A DNA stretch of 64,000 bases from Flavobacterium akiainvivens (GCF_001278115.1 NZ_LIYD01000005.1:3437717-3501716), one strand, 5' to 3'. Positions 8,846-17,743 are shown, counted from the first letter of the stretch. The notes: generated by a model from the sequence alone, not told the origin. Numbers and translations are program-made.

Positions 8846-10686
8846 ATATCCATTATCAGGTTTTCAAATTCTTCGTCGCTGCCTATTTCCATTTTTTTCT
8901 TGATGCGGTATTTTTTTGTAATAACGCTTTCGTGGCTTATTTGCAGCAGCGATGCTATTTCTTTATTACTAAGGTTTAGCTTTAGTAGCGAGCAAAACTC
9001 AATATCATTTTTAGTAAGCTTGTCAAAACGGCGGATTAGGGTAGTGCCAAACTCAGGGTGAAGGGTATTAAACCGGGTTTCAAACTGTTTCCAGTAATCC
9101 TGCTGCTTAACCAGGTTTTGCAGTTCGCGTTTTGCATCGTTAACCTGTGTAATCTCGTTATTGTCGCAACGTTCTATAAGTGTACGGATACTGTCCTGGT
9201 AGTTTGCCATGCGCAGGGCGGTGCTGGTTAGCTCGCGTTGCTTTTCGCCAATAATATCCTTTTGTGCGGCAATAAGCTCCTGTTCGTGCACGTGCTGCTG
9301 CTCAATAACACTGCGTTCTGCCTCAATGCTTTTAAGCTCTTCGGTTTGCAGCCTGTTTTTAAGCAGGTAGCCCCTTAGCAGTAAAAGCACAAACAGTATA
9401 ATAAGGACACCTGCCCCTATATAAATCCACATACGGGTTTCGGCTGCGTTTATATCATGGGTGAGTATTTTATTATTAGCCTCAAGGCGTGCATTTTTCT
9501 CCCGTTGGATATCAGTCTGGTACTTGGCCTGTATTTCTTCAATAGCCCCTATTTTCTTAATCTTGTTAAGGGTGTCCATTAATGAGAGCGTGTGCTGGTA
9601 GGCTTTAACGGCATCGTTGGTCATGCCCAGCGCATTATAAGTTGCAGCGGCAGCTTCGGTAAATTTAAGCTGGTTTTCGGTATTGCCTTTTTCGTTAAGC
9701 TTCAGGGTTTTTATCTGCTCTGTAACTTCTAAAGCCCTTTCGTACTCTTTATTGGTATTGAGCAGCGCTATGTATTCGCCGGCAATGCCCGCCGCCCAGC
9801 CGGATTTAGATGCATACAGGTTGCCCATGGCTTTGGCATACCACTCCAGCGCCTGTTTATCATTACCCTGAAGGCCCTTTAGTACCCCCAGGTGCGATTG
9901 CGTAATACCGGTAAGCTCTTTATCGCCATAGGTGTTAAGGCCGTTCAGTGCTTCGGTAAGCACCTTTTCGGCTTCCGCATACTTACCCGTCCTGCCCAGT
10001 GATTCGCCCAGGTTAATCAGCGTATGGTAGTAATTGTTGGTATCCCCGGCTTTTTTAAATGCGGCAGCACTCTCGCGGTTCAGGTCAATGGCAAACTCAT
10101 GGTTGCCCATAGCCATATAGGTATTGGCCAGTTTTTGCTGCACTGCCGGAAGCTTATCGGTATTTTTTTCTGCCTTTAATATGGATATCGACTTTAGCAG
10201 GTAGTCTACCGCCAGCTTGTAGTTTTGCATATAGCTGTAGTTGCTGGCCATTTCGCCATAAGCCGTTGCAATGCCCACATTGTCTTTGTTTTTTTGATAG
10301 ATTACCAGCGCCTGGTTAATAATGTCGAGCGCCTTGCTTAATTCTGACTTGTTTCGGTAGCCTATAGAAAGGTTCATGAGGGTTTTAACCCTAAGCTCTG
10401 GGTAGTTTTTCAGGTAGCCCAAAGATTTATCCATATACCGGATGAGCGAATCGGGCCTGCCGGTTACGCCAAAGTACATGCCATATAAATTATAGGTTTT
10501 ACCCAATATGGAATCGTGCAGGTTGGGTTGCTTCAGGGTTTGCTTTATAAGCGCAAGGCCTTTATCAGGAGCCGAAAATATCAGCTTCCTGGTTTCTTTT
10601 TCGGCTTTGTTAAAATCATAAGCACCCCGCTGCGAAAACGCCACCGTAGTGGCTAACAGCAGGATAGTAGTCAGTATCCTAAGCAT
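8842..10686 (-). CDS. Membrane-bound TPR regulator with LuxR-type HTH (copy 1)
   Basis: A paralogue of the next gene with the same architecture: signal peptide (MLRILTTILLLATTVAFS), TPR array to about residue 390, one membrane helix (WIYIGAGVLIILFVLLLL), coiled coil, and LuxR-type HTH (LSNKEIASLLQISHESVITKKYRIKKKM). I chose the ATG at 10686 (614 residues); the open frame runs up to 10734, but the extra 16 residues are polar and would bury the signal peptide. The HTH of the two copies is nearly identical while the TPR sensors have clearly diverged, which suggests overlapping DNA targets and different inputs. It lies 93 bases downstream of recX and could be read from the recX promoter. Confidence 0.75.
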   Translation of the reverse strand: MLRILTTILLLATTVAFSQRGAYDFNKAEKETRKLIFSAPDKGLALIKQTLKQPNLHDSILGKTYNLYGMYFGVTGRPDSLIRYMDKSLGYLKNYPELRVKTLMNLSIGYRNKSELSKALDIINQALVIYQKNKDNVGIATAYGEMASNYSYMQNYKLAVDYLLKSISILKAEKNTDKLPAVQQKLANTYMAMGNHEFAIDLNRESAAAFKKAGDTNNYYHTLINLGESLGRTGKYAEAEKVLTEALNGLNTYGDKELTGITQSHLGVLKGLQGNDKQALEWYAKAMGNLYASKSGWAAGIAGEYIALLNTNKEYERALEVTEQIKTLKLNEKGNTENQLKFTEAAAATYNALGMTNDAVKAYQHTLSLMDTLNKIKKIGAIEEIQAKYQTDIQREKNARLEANNKILTHDINAAETRMWIYIGAGVLIILFVLLLLRGYLLKNRLQTEELKSIEAERSVIEQQHVHEQELIAAQKDIIGEKQRELTSTALRMANYQDSIRTLIERCDNNEITQVNDAKRELQNLVKQQDYWKQFETRFNTLHPEFGTTLIRRFDKLTKNDIEFCSLLKLNLSNKEIASLLQISHESVITKKYRIKKKMEIGSDEEFENLIMDI

Positions 10687-10778
10687 ATCACCATGTTTTC
10701 GGTTTTTACTATAAAAACAGAAATCCACAGCCAATTTAACATTTTTTTAGAAATGTTTATGCACAAAATAAATATTTC

Positions 10779-11258
10779 TCAATTTGAAGCAATACGGGCA
10801 AGTTCATCAAACACCAGGTTAGATTCAAAGCCTTTTCGTAGCAGGAAATCTCCTACCTTTTTTTTCTTCTTCTGCAAATTTGCTTCGCGGGTGGCCTCCC
10901 ACTGTTTTTGCGCAAGGGCATAAAAGGTTTCAAGGTACTCATCCGGGTTTATTTCCTGAAGGGCACTGTCTATATTATATTTTGAAATACCCCTGGCTTT
11001 TAGCTCCAGCACAATGCGTTTTTTGCCCCACTGCTTTATCCTGAACTTACCCCGGGCAAAGCTGCGTGCAAAACGCTCTTCGTTTATAAACTTGTGTTCT
11101 ATAAGGTGGCCCATAACGGCATCTATCGCCTCCGGAATCATGCGCATGCCCCGCAGCTTTTGCACCACCTCTTCATGGCAGCGCTCCTGGTAGGCACAAA
11201 ACTGTTCCATTTTGCGTTTAGCCTCTTCTACCGTATAGGTTTTATAGCCTTTTTCCAT
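10779..11258 (-). CDS. recX: RecX family regulatory protein
   Basis: A 159-residue RecX-type protein, a modulator that binds RecA filaments and limits recombinase activity. The family's three-helix repeats are visible: an N-terminal CAYQERCHEEVVQKL, a central LIEHKFINEERFARSFARGKFRIKQWG, and a C-terminal DFLLRKGFESNLVFDEL. The length is normal for the family. recA is not in this window. The upstream region (11259 onwards) carries a cluster of palindromic repeats, so any promoter is squeezed close to the start codon. Confidence 0.9.
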   Translation of the reverse strand: MEKGYKTYTVEEAKRKMEQFCAYQERCHEEVVQKLRGMRMIPEAIDAVMGHLIEHKFINEERFARSFARGKFRIKQWGKKRIVLELKARGISKYNIDSALQEINPDEYLETFYALAQKQWEATREANLQKKKKKVGDFLLRKGFESNLVFDELARIASN

Positions 11259-11337
11259 ACTGTAAAGATAAAAAGAATCCTTTACTGCGATGGTATCTTA
11301 AGGCAAAGCCATTTATAAGCCTAAAATCATAATTCGA

Positions 11338-11495
11338 GAGCCCCGGAGGGGCGGCATATTTATAGAAATAAGTTTAGAGGGAGTAGCTGAGCTCCGGAGG
11401 AGCGGCATATAAACGTTGATTATATGCCGTCCCTCCGGGACTCAAACCCTAAAACGCACTGTATTCTGCTATAAATATGCCGCTCCTCCGGAGCT
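11338..11495. repeat. Nested inverted array of four palindromic (REP-like) units
   Basis: Four copies of a GAGCYCCGGAGGRGCGGCATAT-like unit: 11338-11367 (+), 11389-11414 (+), 11421-11443 (-) and 11469-11495 (-). The inner and outer pairs are inverted, so the 158 bases can fold into a large cruciform. The gap 11259-11558 between recX and the cupin gene contains essentially only this array. Confidence 0.8.
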
Positions 11496-11558
11496 TATCA
11501 GGATGTAAATATCTTGGTGTAAAGTATTTAAACCCTTCTAATATTGGTGATTAAAAGG

Positions 11559-12431
11559 TTAAACGGGTAGTCCCAGGTTTTTGTGCGTGCGTATTACCGC
11601 CTGCTCATTTTTATAGTCTATCCATTTCTGGCCGCGGTATTTGCGCATAAGGTTGTCAAAGCCTCTCATTATGGTAACATTATAGGCCGCCTTCATAAGG
11701 TTAACCGGGTTTCTGGGGAAAGCCCTTAAACTCATACTGAAACCGGGCGTAACATACTTCATATAATGCCAGTAGCCTTCGGGCATGTACAGCATTTCAC
11801 CATGCTCAAGGTCGGCCACCAGGCCCTGTGCGTGTTTAAGTGCAGGCCACTTTTCAAAATCAGGGTTGTCAAAGTCTATGTCTTCACGGCTTATAAGCGC
11901 GTGCGGCACTTTATACAGGTAAGGAGTTTGGTTGGGTTCAAACAAAATACACCTTTTTTTACCGTGGAAGTGAAAATGCAGTATGTTGCTAAAGTCTATA
12001 TCATAGTGTATAAATACCTTGCTGTTTTCGCCGCCAAAGAACAGCATGGGCAACTGCTTTACCAACTTCAGGCCTATATCCGGCCAGCGGAAATCTTCCT
12101 TAAGCTGTGGCACCTCTTTCATAAGGTTGTACAAAAAGATGCGGTAGTTGGTGGGCTCTTTTTTAAGGAGGTCAATATAGTCGGCCATTTTCATGGTGGC
12201 ATGGGCCTCATTAAAACCGTCTTTGTGCGATACAGGCCTGTCATCATACAACGGAACCGTTTTATCGCCGGCTATATCCTTAATATATTCAAGCTTCCAC
12301 TTGGTATAAGCGGGCCAGTCTTCGGTTAATTTTTCAATTACTACCGGCTTTTGCTTCTTTACATAATTATTATAGAAATCTTCTTTGGAAATTGTCTTTA
12401 CGCGCTCAATTTCAGTCAGATGTAATGGCAT
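11559..12431 (-). CDS. Cupin-like JmjC-type hydroxylase
   Basis: A 290-residue protein of the Cupin_8/JmjC-like group, probable Fe(II)- and 2-oxoglutarate-dependent protein or small-molecule hydroxylases. The metal triad can be read: His142 and Asp144 in FIHYDIDFSN, and the distal His222 in MPEGYWHYMKY. The N-terminal VKTISKEDFYNNYVKKQKPVVI is the usual family opening (a gift-loop before the jelly roll). There is no signal peptide, so it is cytosolic. The substrate is unknown. The frame starts at ATG 12431 with an AT-rich leader; no operon partner lies within 250 bases upstream. Confidence 0.75.
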   Translation of the reverse strand: MPLHLTEIERVKTISKEDFYNNYVKKQKPVVIEKLTEDWPAYTKWKLEYIKDIAGDKTVPLYDDRPVSHKDGFNEAHATMKMADYIDLLKKEPTNYRIFLYNLMKEVPQLKEDFRWPDIGLKLVKQLPMLFFGGENSKVFIHYDIDFSNILHFHFHGKKRCILFEPNQTPYLYKVPHALISREDIDFDNPDFEKWPALKHAQGLVADLEHGEMLYMPEGYWHYMKYVTPGFSMSLRAFPRNPVNLMKAAYNVTIMRGFDNLMRKYRGQKWIDYKNEQAVIRTHKNLGLPV

Positions 12432-12653
12432 AATGTGTAGCTGTTTAGCAACAGCAAAATTAATAAAGCGTTATTAAAATGTAAAAAATGTATCGTAAAA
12501 TTTTACGTGTACATTCTTAATGGCTTTAAAAAAGCCCATAAACTTCTCATTATTAATCCTAAAGCCATGAGCCAAAAAGCACCCAAATATACAGAATCTT
12601 TAAAGAGGGGAGTGCCTGTTTTAACACTTATTTGTAACGCCTCTAAATAAAAA

Positions 12654-12675
12654 AGCCTGCCACAAAGGGCAGGCT
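12654..12675 (-). terminator. Terminator after the OmpA-type gene
   Basis: AGCCTGCC and GGCAGGCT arms with a 6-base loop, followed on the minus strand by a T run, 20 bases past the stop at 12696. Confidence 0.85.
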
Positions 12676-12695
12676 TCCGGCTGTTCGTGTTTTGT

Positions 12696-14591
12696 TTATA
12701 AGCCTTTTACGATGATGAATTCAATCCTGCGGTTTTCGGCATCCTGCTCTGCAGTACACGGTTCGCACACTATGCGCGGTTCGCTCTTGCCATAACCCTG
12801 GCCGCTTATGCGTTCTTTTGCAATGCCGTTGCTCAGTACATACTGCACCGCGCTAATGGCACGCTCGTTACTCAGCCTCATGTTATACTCGGCGCTGCCT
12901 TTAGTATCGGTATGGGCCTTAACCATAATAACAAGGTTTGGCTTGCTCTTCATAAGCTGCACCAGCTTGTCAAGCTCTTCGGCGGCTTTTTGGGTAATGT
13001 TGCTCTTGTCAAAATCAAAGTAAATATCCTTGAGCACAATCCTGTCGCCCACAATCATGCTTTCCAGCGGAACAAGCTCGGCCACAATATCTTTCTTGCC
13101 GCCGTTTTGTGCCGGCAGGGCAAAGGTATTCTTTTCATAATCAGCTGCAGTGGCTACAAGCGCATAGCCTTTGTTGCAGTCTACGCTATAGCTAACCACA
13201 CCGTTATTATCGGTAGTGCGGGTTTCAATCACGTTGTTTTTTTCGTCAAGAATGGCAACGCTTGCCGCCTTTATAACCTGGCCTGTTTTTTTGTCTTTAA
13301 CGGTAACCACGGCATCTACACCACAAATGGGTATTGCTTTGTACATATTGTCTACATTGCCCATCTGGTCGCCTTTTTTACCGGCCCTGTTGCTGCTAAA
13401 AAAGCCTATGTTCTTTTGCTGGTTCAGGCTGAACGAAAAATCATCGGCAGCTGAGTTTACCGGTGGGCCCACGTTTACGGCATCGCTGCCCTCTTTGGTA
13501 AGGTCGGCATAAAAAACATCAAGCCCGCCCAGGCCTTTGTGCCCGTCAGACGAAAAGAACAGCTTGTTATCATCGGTTATAAAAGGGAAAGCCTCCCTGC
13601 CCGGGGTGTTTATTTTTTTGCCCAGGTTTATGGGTTCACCATAGCTGTTGCCGCCTTTTATCTCTACTTTCCAGATGTCGCTGCCGCCCACAGTGCCTTT
13701 CCTGTCCGATGAAAAATACAGCCATTTGCCGTCTTTGCTAATGCTTGGGCAGTTGGTGCTCCACGCCTTATTATTAAACGGAAGCGCCAACACATTGCCC
13801 CACTTGCCGTTTTCTTTAGTGGCTTTGTACAGGTAAATAAGGCTGGTTTTCTGGCCTTTGCCGCGTTCGGCATCGCCTTCCCTAAAGCTTTCGCTGGCAA
13901 AATACATGGTGTTGCCGTCGGCGCTAAGGGCCACAGGGCCATCGTGGTATTGCGTGTTAAGGCTGCCCAGGGTAGTGGGTTCGCTTATGCTGCCATCGGC
14001 ATTATAGGTAGCGGTATAAATATCAAGGTAAGGCTGCTCATCGCGGCCATAAGTTTTGCGCGATGTGTTGCGGTTACTGGTAAAATACAGTGTACCGTCG
14101 TTAGCTAGCACTGCCCCAAACGAGCCGTATTCCTTATCGTTTATATCGAGAATTTTCTCGTCAAACATCTTGGTCTGGCTCTTTAGCTTAGGCAGGTAGT
14201 CCGGGTCTTCGTTAAAAGCCACAGCACGTGAGTCTTTAGGCGTCATCTTGGCAAATACCTTCATTTGGGCGTTATATTCTTCATAATTGCCGTTAGCCTT
14301 AAGCATCTGGGCATACCTGTAGTAGGTTTCGGCATCCTGCTGCTTGGCATCTATGGCTTTTTTATACCATACGGCAGCCTCTTTGCTGTTGTATACATTA
14401 AAGTAGCTCTCTGCCAGCTGCTTGTACACATAAGGGTCTTTGCCTTTTTTGGCCAGCTTCAGGTATTCTTTGGCTGCATCTACATACTCAAAACGGCCAA
14501 AAAGCTTATCGGCCTGCTCGGTTTCTTTGCTTTGCGCTGAAAGCGAAGTCGTTGCAATTAAAAATCCAAGGGATATATATAAGTTTTTCAT
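12696..14591 (-). CDS. TPR/beta-propeller/OmpA protein, PorE-like partner of PorP
   Basis: A 631-residue envelope protein. Residues 1-19 are a signal peptide with no lipobox cysteine. Residues about 25-115 contain TPR repeats (RFEYVDAAKEYLKLAKKG). Residues about 150-410 are PD40-type propeller blades (GTLYFTSNRN, DGKWLYFSSDRKG, NKLFFSSDGHKG). Residues about 425-510 are a carboxypeptidase-regulatory-like beta domain. Residues about 520-631 are an OmpA domain with YNMRLSNERAISAVQYVL for peptidoglycan binding. This domain order is that of P. gingivalis PorE, a peptidoglycan-anchored T9SS component, and of OmpA proteins paired with PorP/SprF. It lies 11 bases downstream of the porP-like gene, so the two form an operon that ends at the hairpin at 12654. 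Confidence 0.82.
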   Translation of the reverse strand: MKNLYISLGFLIATTSLSAQSKETEQADKLFGRFEYVDAAKEYLKLAKKGKDPYVYKQLAESYFNVYNSKEAAVWYKKAIDAKQQDAETYYRYAQMLKANGNYEEYNAQMKVFAKMTPKDSRAVAFNEDPDYLPKLKSQTKMFDEKILDINDKEYGSFGAVLANDGTLYFTSNRNTSRKTYGRDEQPYLDIYTATYNADGSISEPTTLGSLNTQYHDGPVALSADGNTMYFASESFREGDAERGKGQKTSLIYLYKATKENGKWGNVLALPFNNKAWSTNCPSISKDGKWLYFSSDRKGTVGGSDIWKVEIKGGNSYGEPINLGKKINTPGREAFPFITDDNKLFFSSDGHKGLGGLDVFYADLTKEGSDAVNVGPPVNSAADDFSFSLNQQKNIGFFSSNRAGKKGDQMGNVDNMYKAIPICGVDAVVTVKDKKTGQVIKAASVAILDEKNNVIETRTTDNNGVVSYSVDCNKGYALVATAADYEKNTFALPAQNGGKKDIVAELVPLESMIVGDRIVLKDIYFDFDKSNITQKAAEELDKLVQLMKSKPNLVIMVKAHTDTKGSAEYNMRLSNERAISAVQYVLSNGIAKERISGQGYGKSEPRIVCEPCTAEQDAENRRIEFIIVKGL

Positions 14592-14602
14592 ATTTATTCA
14601 GG

Positions 14603-15547
14603 TTAGAAATAACGTGGTGAACGTGATACTTTTTTCGGGAAGTTCAAATCAAACAACAGCATGATTTCGTGCGATGCCGGTGTGGTAACGTTAAGGTCGC
14701 TCACAATATGGTCATACGCATAGCCTATCCTCAAATTAGGCGTAATGGCAAAGTTTACCATACCGCCAAAAGAGTCGTCTAACCTGTAGGTAGCGCCTAT
14801 CTCAAAGCGGTCAAAGAACAACGCGTTCAAAGAGCCGTCTATCGATGGGTCGATACCAAAGGCTGATTTCAGCATAAATGAGGGCTTCAGCTTAAAGTTG
14901 TCGTTGATCTGGAATACATAACCACCCGTTAAAAAGTAGTGCGAAACCTCTGAACCAAACCTATAGGCTGTGCCGGTGCCGTTCTGCCTGTAGTCAAGGT
15001 GCTTGCTCTTTAGCATGTTGGGCACTGAAAACGCCAGGTAGTAGTTATCGGTGTAGTAAAATGCACCGGTACCCACGTTAAAATAGGTGTTGTTTATGTT
15101 TTCGGCAAATGCAGGGTCGCTATCATCGGGTACGTTGTTGTACACTTCGCTGAACAAGCCCACATCGTGGAACGTTACACCTGCTTTAATACCCAGGGCA
15201 AGCCTGTGCTGGCCACCCAGTTTAAGGGTATAGCTAAAGTCGGCATATACGTTGGTTTCTTTTACAGGGCCTATCTCGTCAACAATGGCCGATAGCCCAA
15301 GCCCTACGTTTTTGCCTACAGGGCTGTGGCCCGAAAACGTGCCTGTACTTGGTGAGTCTTCAATGTCTACCCACTGCTTGCGGTAGAGTAACCCGAATGA
15401 TAAGTTTTCCTTCGAGCCCGCGTAAGCCGGGTTAATTACGTTCATGTTATACATATACTGCGTGTAGTGCGGGTCCTGCTGTGCAAAAGCATCAACAAAA
15501 CCTACCAACGCAATGAATGCGGCGAAGTAAATTTTTTTAAGTTGCAT
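14603..15547 (-). CDS. PorP/SprF family T9SS outer-membrane protein
   Basis: A 314-residue outer-membrane beta-barrel of the PorP/SprF family. After a signal peptide (residues 1-22) come the family hallmarks: QQDPHYTQYMYNMNVINPAYAGS near the N-terminus, YRKQWVDIEDSP, and the C-terminal IGYAYDHIVSDL ... HEIMLLFDLNF. SprF of F. johnsoniae is needed for secretion of the adhesin SprB and similar type-B-signal cargo. Such genes usually sit directly after their cargo gene; here the upstream neighbour is on the other strand, so the pair is an orphan. A plausible cargo in the window is the type-B protein at 50562-55181. Confidence 0.88.
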   Translation of the reverse strand: MQLKKIYFAAFIALVGFVDAFAQQDPHYTQYMYNMNVINPAYAGSKENLSFGLLYRKQWVDIEDSPSTGTFSGHSPVGKNVGLGLSAIVDEIGPVKETNVYADFSYTLKLGGQHRLALGIKAGVTFHDVGLFSEVYNNVPDDSDPAFAENINNTYFNVGTGAFYYTDNYYLAFSVPNMLKSKHLDYRQNGTGTAYRFGSEVSHYFLTGGYVFQINDNFKLKPSFMLKSAFGIDPSIDGSLNALFFDRFEIGATYRLDDSFGGMVNFAITPNLRIGYAYDHIVSDLNVTTPASHEIMLLFDLNFPKKVSRSPRYF

Positions 15548-15603
15548 TTTTTAGTAGTATTGGTTAGCCCTGAAGCATTTTTTGTAAGTTATACCTCTAC
15601 AAA

Positions 15604-15611
15604 CAAAATTA
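15604..15611 (-). promoter_or_regulatory. Bacteroidota -7 element before porP-like gene
   Basis: TAATTTTG on the minus strand 56 bases before the start codon. A TTG lies 15 bases further upstream, slightly closer than usual. Confidence 0.45.
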
Positions 15612-15739
15612 GTTTCAGCGTTATGTCAAAAAAAGCAAAAATTCTTCAAACTTTTATGCTTTTCTTAAGATTTTTTACCACAGGCAGTGGCACTTCTGTT
15701 GCAAAAAGGTAGACAATGGAGCTATAGCGCCAAAAGTGC

Positions 15740-15768
15740 TTAATTTTTCACTTTCGGATTTCAATATT
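15740..15768. repeat. Dispersed intergenic motif, copy 1
   Basis: TTTCACTTTCGGATTTCAATATT differs at one base from the copy at 38084-38106. Both lie in gene-free gaps, each preceded by a CAAAA-rich stretch. Confidence 0.6.
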
Positions 15769-15780
15769 GGCTAAAGCCGT

Positions 15781-15829
15781 TTTCAAGTTTCAGGTTTCAT
15801 CACTCCCATCCACAACCTGAAACTTGAAA
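15781..15829. repeat. 16-bp perfect inverted repeat
   Basis: TTTCAAGTTTCAGGTT at 15781-15796 pairs exactly with 15814-15829 around a 17-base spacer. There is no T run, so it is not an obvious terminator. The gap 15548-15936 otherwise holds the porP promoter, the motif at 15740 and the leader of the SDR gene. Confidence 0.8.
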
Positions 15830-15936
15830 CAAAAATCTTCTTCGTAAATCAGGACACAACATAACTCATTTTGGATACATCTTAAAAACCATCCTGCCGC
15901 AACTTTGTCCTGTAAATCATAAACAACATTTCAATC

Positions 15937-16734
15937 ATGAAAACAATATTTATTACAGGGGCATCAACAGGCCTGGGCAGGGCAACCGCATTTTTATTCC
16001 AGTCTAAAGGGTGGAGGGTAATTGCCACCATGCGCAACCCGCAAAACGAAACCGAACTCACAAGCCTTGACAACGTAACCCTACTTCCGCTTGATGTTAC
16101 CAACCCCGCGCAAATTGAAGCCACCGTGCAGCAGGCCGTTGCCACCGGCGCTATAGATGTGGTGTTTAACAACGCCGGCTACGGACTTGTAGGCCCCATG
16201 GAGGCCATTACAGATGAACAATTGGCTGCGCAGATAGACACCAACCTCATGGGCGTTATGCGTGTTAGCCGTGCCTTTATATCCCACCTTCGCACACAGG
16301 GGTATGGGCTTATACTGATTACCACTTCTATAGGCGGGTTGGTATCATTCCCGTTAAGCTCTGTATACCACGCTACCAAGTGGGCGCTTGAGGGCTGGGC
16401 CGAAAGCATGTCTTTTGAGCTTGGGCTGCACAACATAGGCATTAAGACCATTGCACCCGGCGGCATTGTGACCGATTTTATGACGCGTTCGCTGCAACCT
16501 GCATCGCACCCTGCTTATAATGAGGGCATGGACAAGCTTATGGCGCTGTTTGACGGCGATACTTTTAGCACAGCACAGCAAATTGCCGATGTGGTGTATG
16601 AAGCCGCTACCGATGGCAAAGACCAGGTACGCTATGTTGCCGGCGAAGATGCCAAAGCGCTCTACGCCAGGCGAAACGAAGTTGGCAATGAGGTTTTTAG
16701 GCAGGAAATGGGCCACAACATATTTCAAAATTAA
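15937..16734 (+). CDS. Short-chain dehydrogenase/reductase
   Basis: A 265-residue classical SDR, an NAD(P)-dependent oxidoreductase in the cytosol. The cofactor motif TGASTGLG is at residues 7-14, NNAGYG at 78-83, Ser131 lies in ITTSIGG, and the catalytic Tyr144 and Lys148 lie in YHATK. The dinucleotide-binding loop contains MRNP, which favours NADP but does not prove it. The substrate is unknown. It is followed 13 bases later by an AraC regulator on the same strand, an arrangement in which the regulator usually controls the reductase. A degenerate -7 element (CAACTTTG) ends about 31 bases before the ATG. Confidence 0.88.
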   Translation: MKTIFITGASTGLGRATAFLFQSKGWRVIATMRNPQNETELTSLDNVTLLPLDVTNPAQIEATVQQAVATGAIDVVFNNAGYGLVGPMEAITDEQLAAQIDTNLMGVMRVSRAFISHLRTQGYGLILITTSIGGLVSFPLSSVYHATKWALEGWAESMSFELGLHNIGIKTIAPGGIVTDFMTRSLQPASHPAYNEGMDKLMALFDGDTFSTAQQIADVVYEAATDGKDQVRYVAGEDAKALYARRNEVGNEVFRQEMGHNIFQN

Positions 16735-16747
16735 GTACTTTAGCCTT

Positions 16748-17662
16748 ATGAAAAAGCAGGATACCCCTCCCGTTAAAATAAGCGCCATACCGCAGCTGCA
16801 CCAGTTGCTGGGCATGCCCGGGCCGCGTCACCCATTGGTCAGCCTGGTAGACAATGCCGAAATGAACATAGCACGTAACAACCTGGTAGGCCACTATATA
16901 TTTGATTTCTATAAGATATCCTACAAAAAGTCGGTAAGTGGGCGCATGGGCTATGGCCAGGGGTTTTATGACTTTAACGAGGGTGGCCTGGTGTTTACCG
17001 CCCCCGGGCAAATTATATATGTGGCAGATGATGCCGAATATGACGGGGCCTCACTGCTGTTTCATGCCGATTTCATCCGTAACTCGCCGCTGGGCCAGCA
17101 AATAAAAAAGTACGGCTTCTTTTCTTATGAAACCCACGAGTCGCTTTTCCTTTCTGAAAGCGAAAAAACCATAATGCTGGGTGTAATGGAAAACATAAAG
17201 CATGAGCTTGCCGCCAATATAGACGATTTTAGCCAGGACGTGCTGCTGTCTTACATAGAGCTGCTGCTCAATTACAGCAACCGCTTTTACAGGCGCCAGT
17301 TTATAACCCACAAAACCGTGAGCCACGATTTACTTACGCGTATGGACCAACTTTTGGAAAGCTACTTTGGCAACGAAGACACCCTTAACCACGGCCTGCC
17401 CACGGTAGAGTACCTGGCAGGGCAGCTAAGCCTTTCGCCCCGCTACCTTAGCGATATGCTGCGCTCGCTTACGGGCCTTAGCGCCCAGCAGCACATACAC
17501 GAAAAACTTATGGAAAAGGCAAAGCAATACCTGGCGGCCACTACGCTGTCGGTAGCGCAAATAGCCTACCAGCTGGGCTTTGAACGCCCGCAGTCGTTCA
17601 ACAAGCTGTTTAAAAAGAAGGCACGCGTTTCTCCGCTGGAATACAGGCAAACGTTTAATTGA
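16748..17662 (+). CDS. AraC family transcriptional regulator
   Basis: A 304-residue regulator. I placed the start at ATG 16748 (MKKQDTPPVKISAIPQL); the frame is open further upstream but inside the SDR gene. Residues about 25-190 form the ligand-binding part (GQGFYDFNEGGLVFTAPGQ). Residues about 205-304 hold two HTH motifs, LAGQLSLSPRYLSDMLRSLTG and VAQIAYQLGFERPQSFNKLFKK, the latter followed by the conserved SPLEYR. It most likely regulates the preceding SDR gene in response to a small molecule. The pair ends at a hairpin at 17720. Confidence 0.87.
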   Translation: MKKQDTPPVKISAIPQLHQLLGMPGPRHPLVSLVDNAEMNIARNNLVGHYIFDFYKISYKKSVSGRMGYGQGFYDFNEGGLVFTAPGQIIYVADDAEYDGASLLFHADFIRNSPLGQQIKKYGFFSYETHESLFLSESEKTIMLGVMENIKHELAANIDDFSQDVLLSYIELLLNYSNRFYRRQFITHKTVSHDLLTRMDQLLESYFGNEDTLNHGLPTVEYLAGQLSLSPRYLSDMLRSLTGLSAQQHIHEKLMEKAKQYLAATTLSVAQIAYQLGFERPQSFNKLFKKKARVSPLEYRQTFN

Positions 17663-17719
17663 GTCGAAAGTTTAAGGGTCGAAAGTCAAAAGTCCCGTAA
17701 CTTCAAAATACTATATAAA

Positions 17720-17743
17720 AAGGCTGTCTGAAAAGATGGCCTT
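17720..17743 (+). terminator. Terminator of SDR/AraC operon
   Basis: AAGGCTGTCT and AGATGGCCTT arms with a 4-base loop, followed by ATTTGTTT. Confidence 0.55.

Noticed and set aside
12567-12650. A 27-codon open frame (MSQKAPKYTESLKRG...) on the plus strand in the gap before the OmpA-type gene
   Set aside because: No promoter element or ribosome-binding site is convincing and the length is within chance; kept only as a possibility.
16520-16747. Longer start for the AraC regulator inside the SDR gene
   Set aside because: The extra 76 residues are the SDR gene read in another frame; the usual start and spacing are at 16748.
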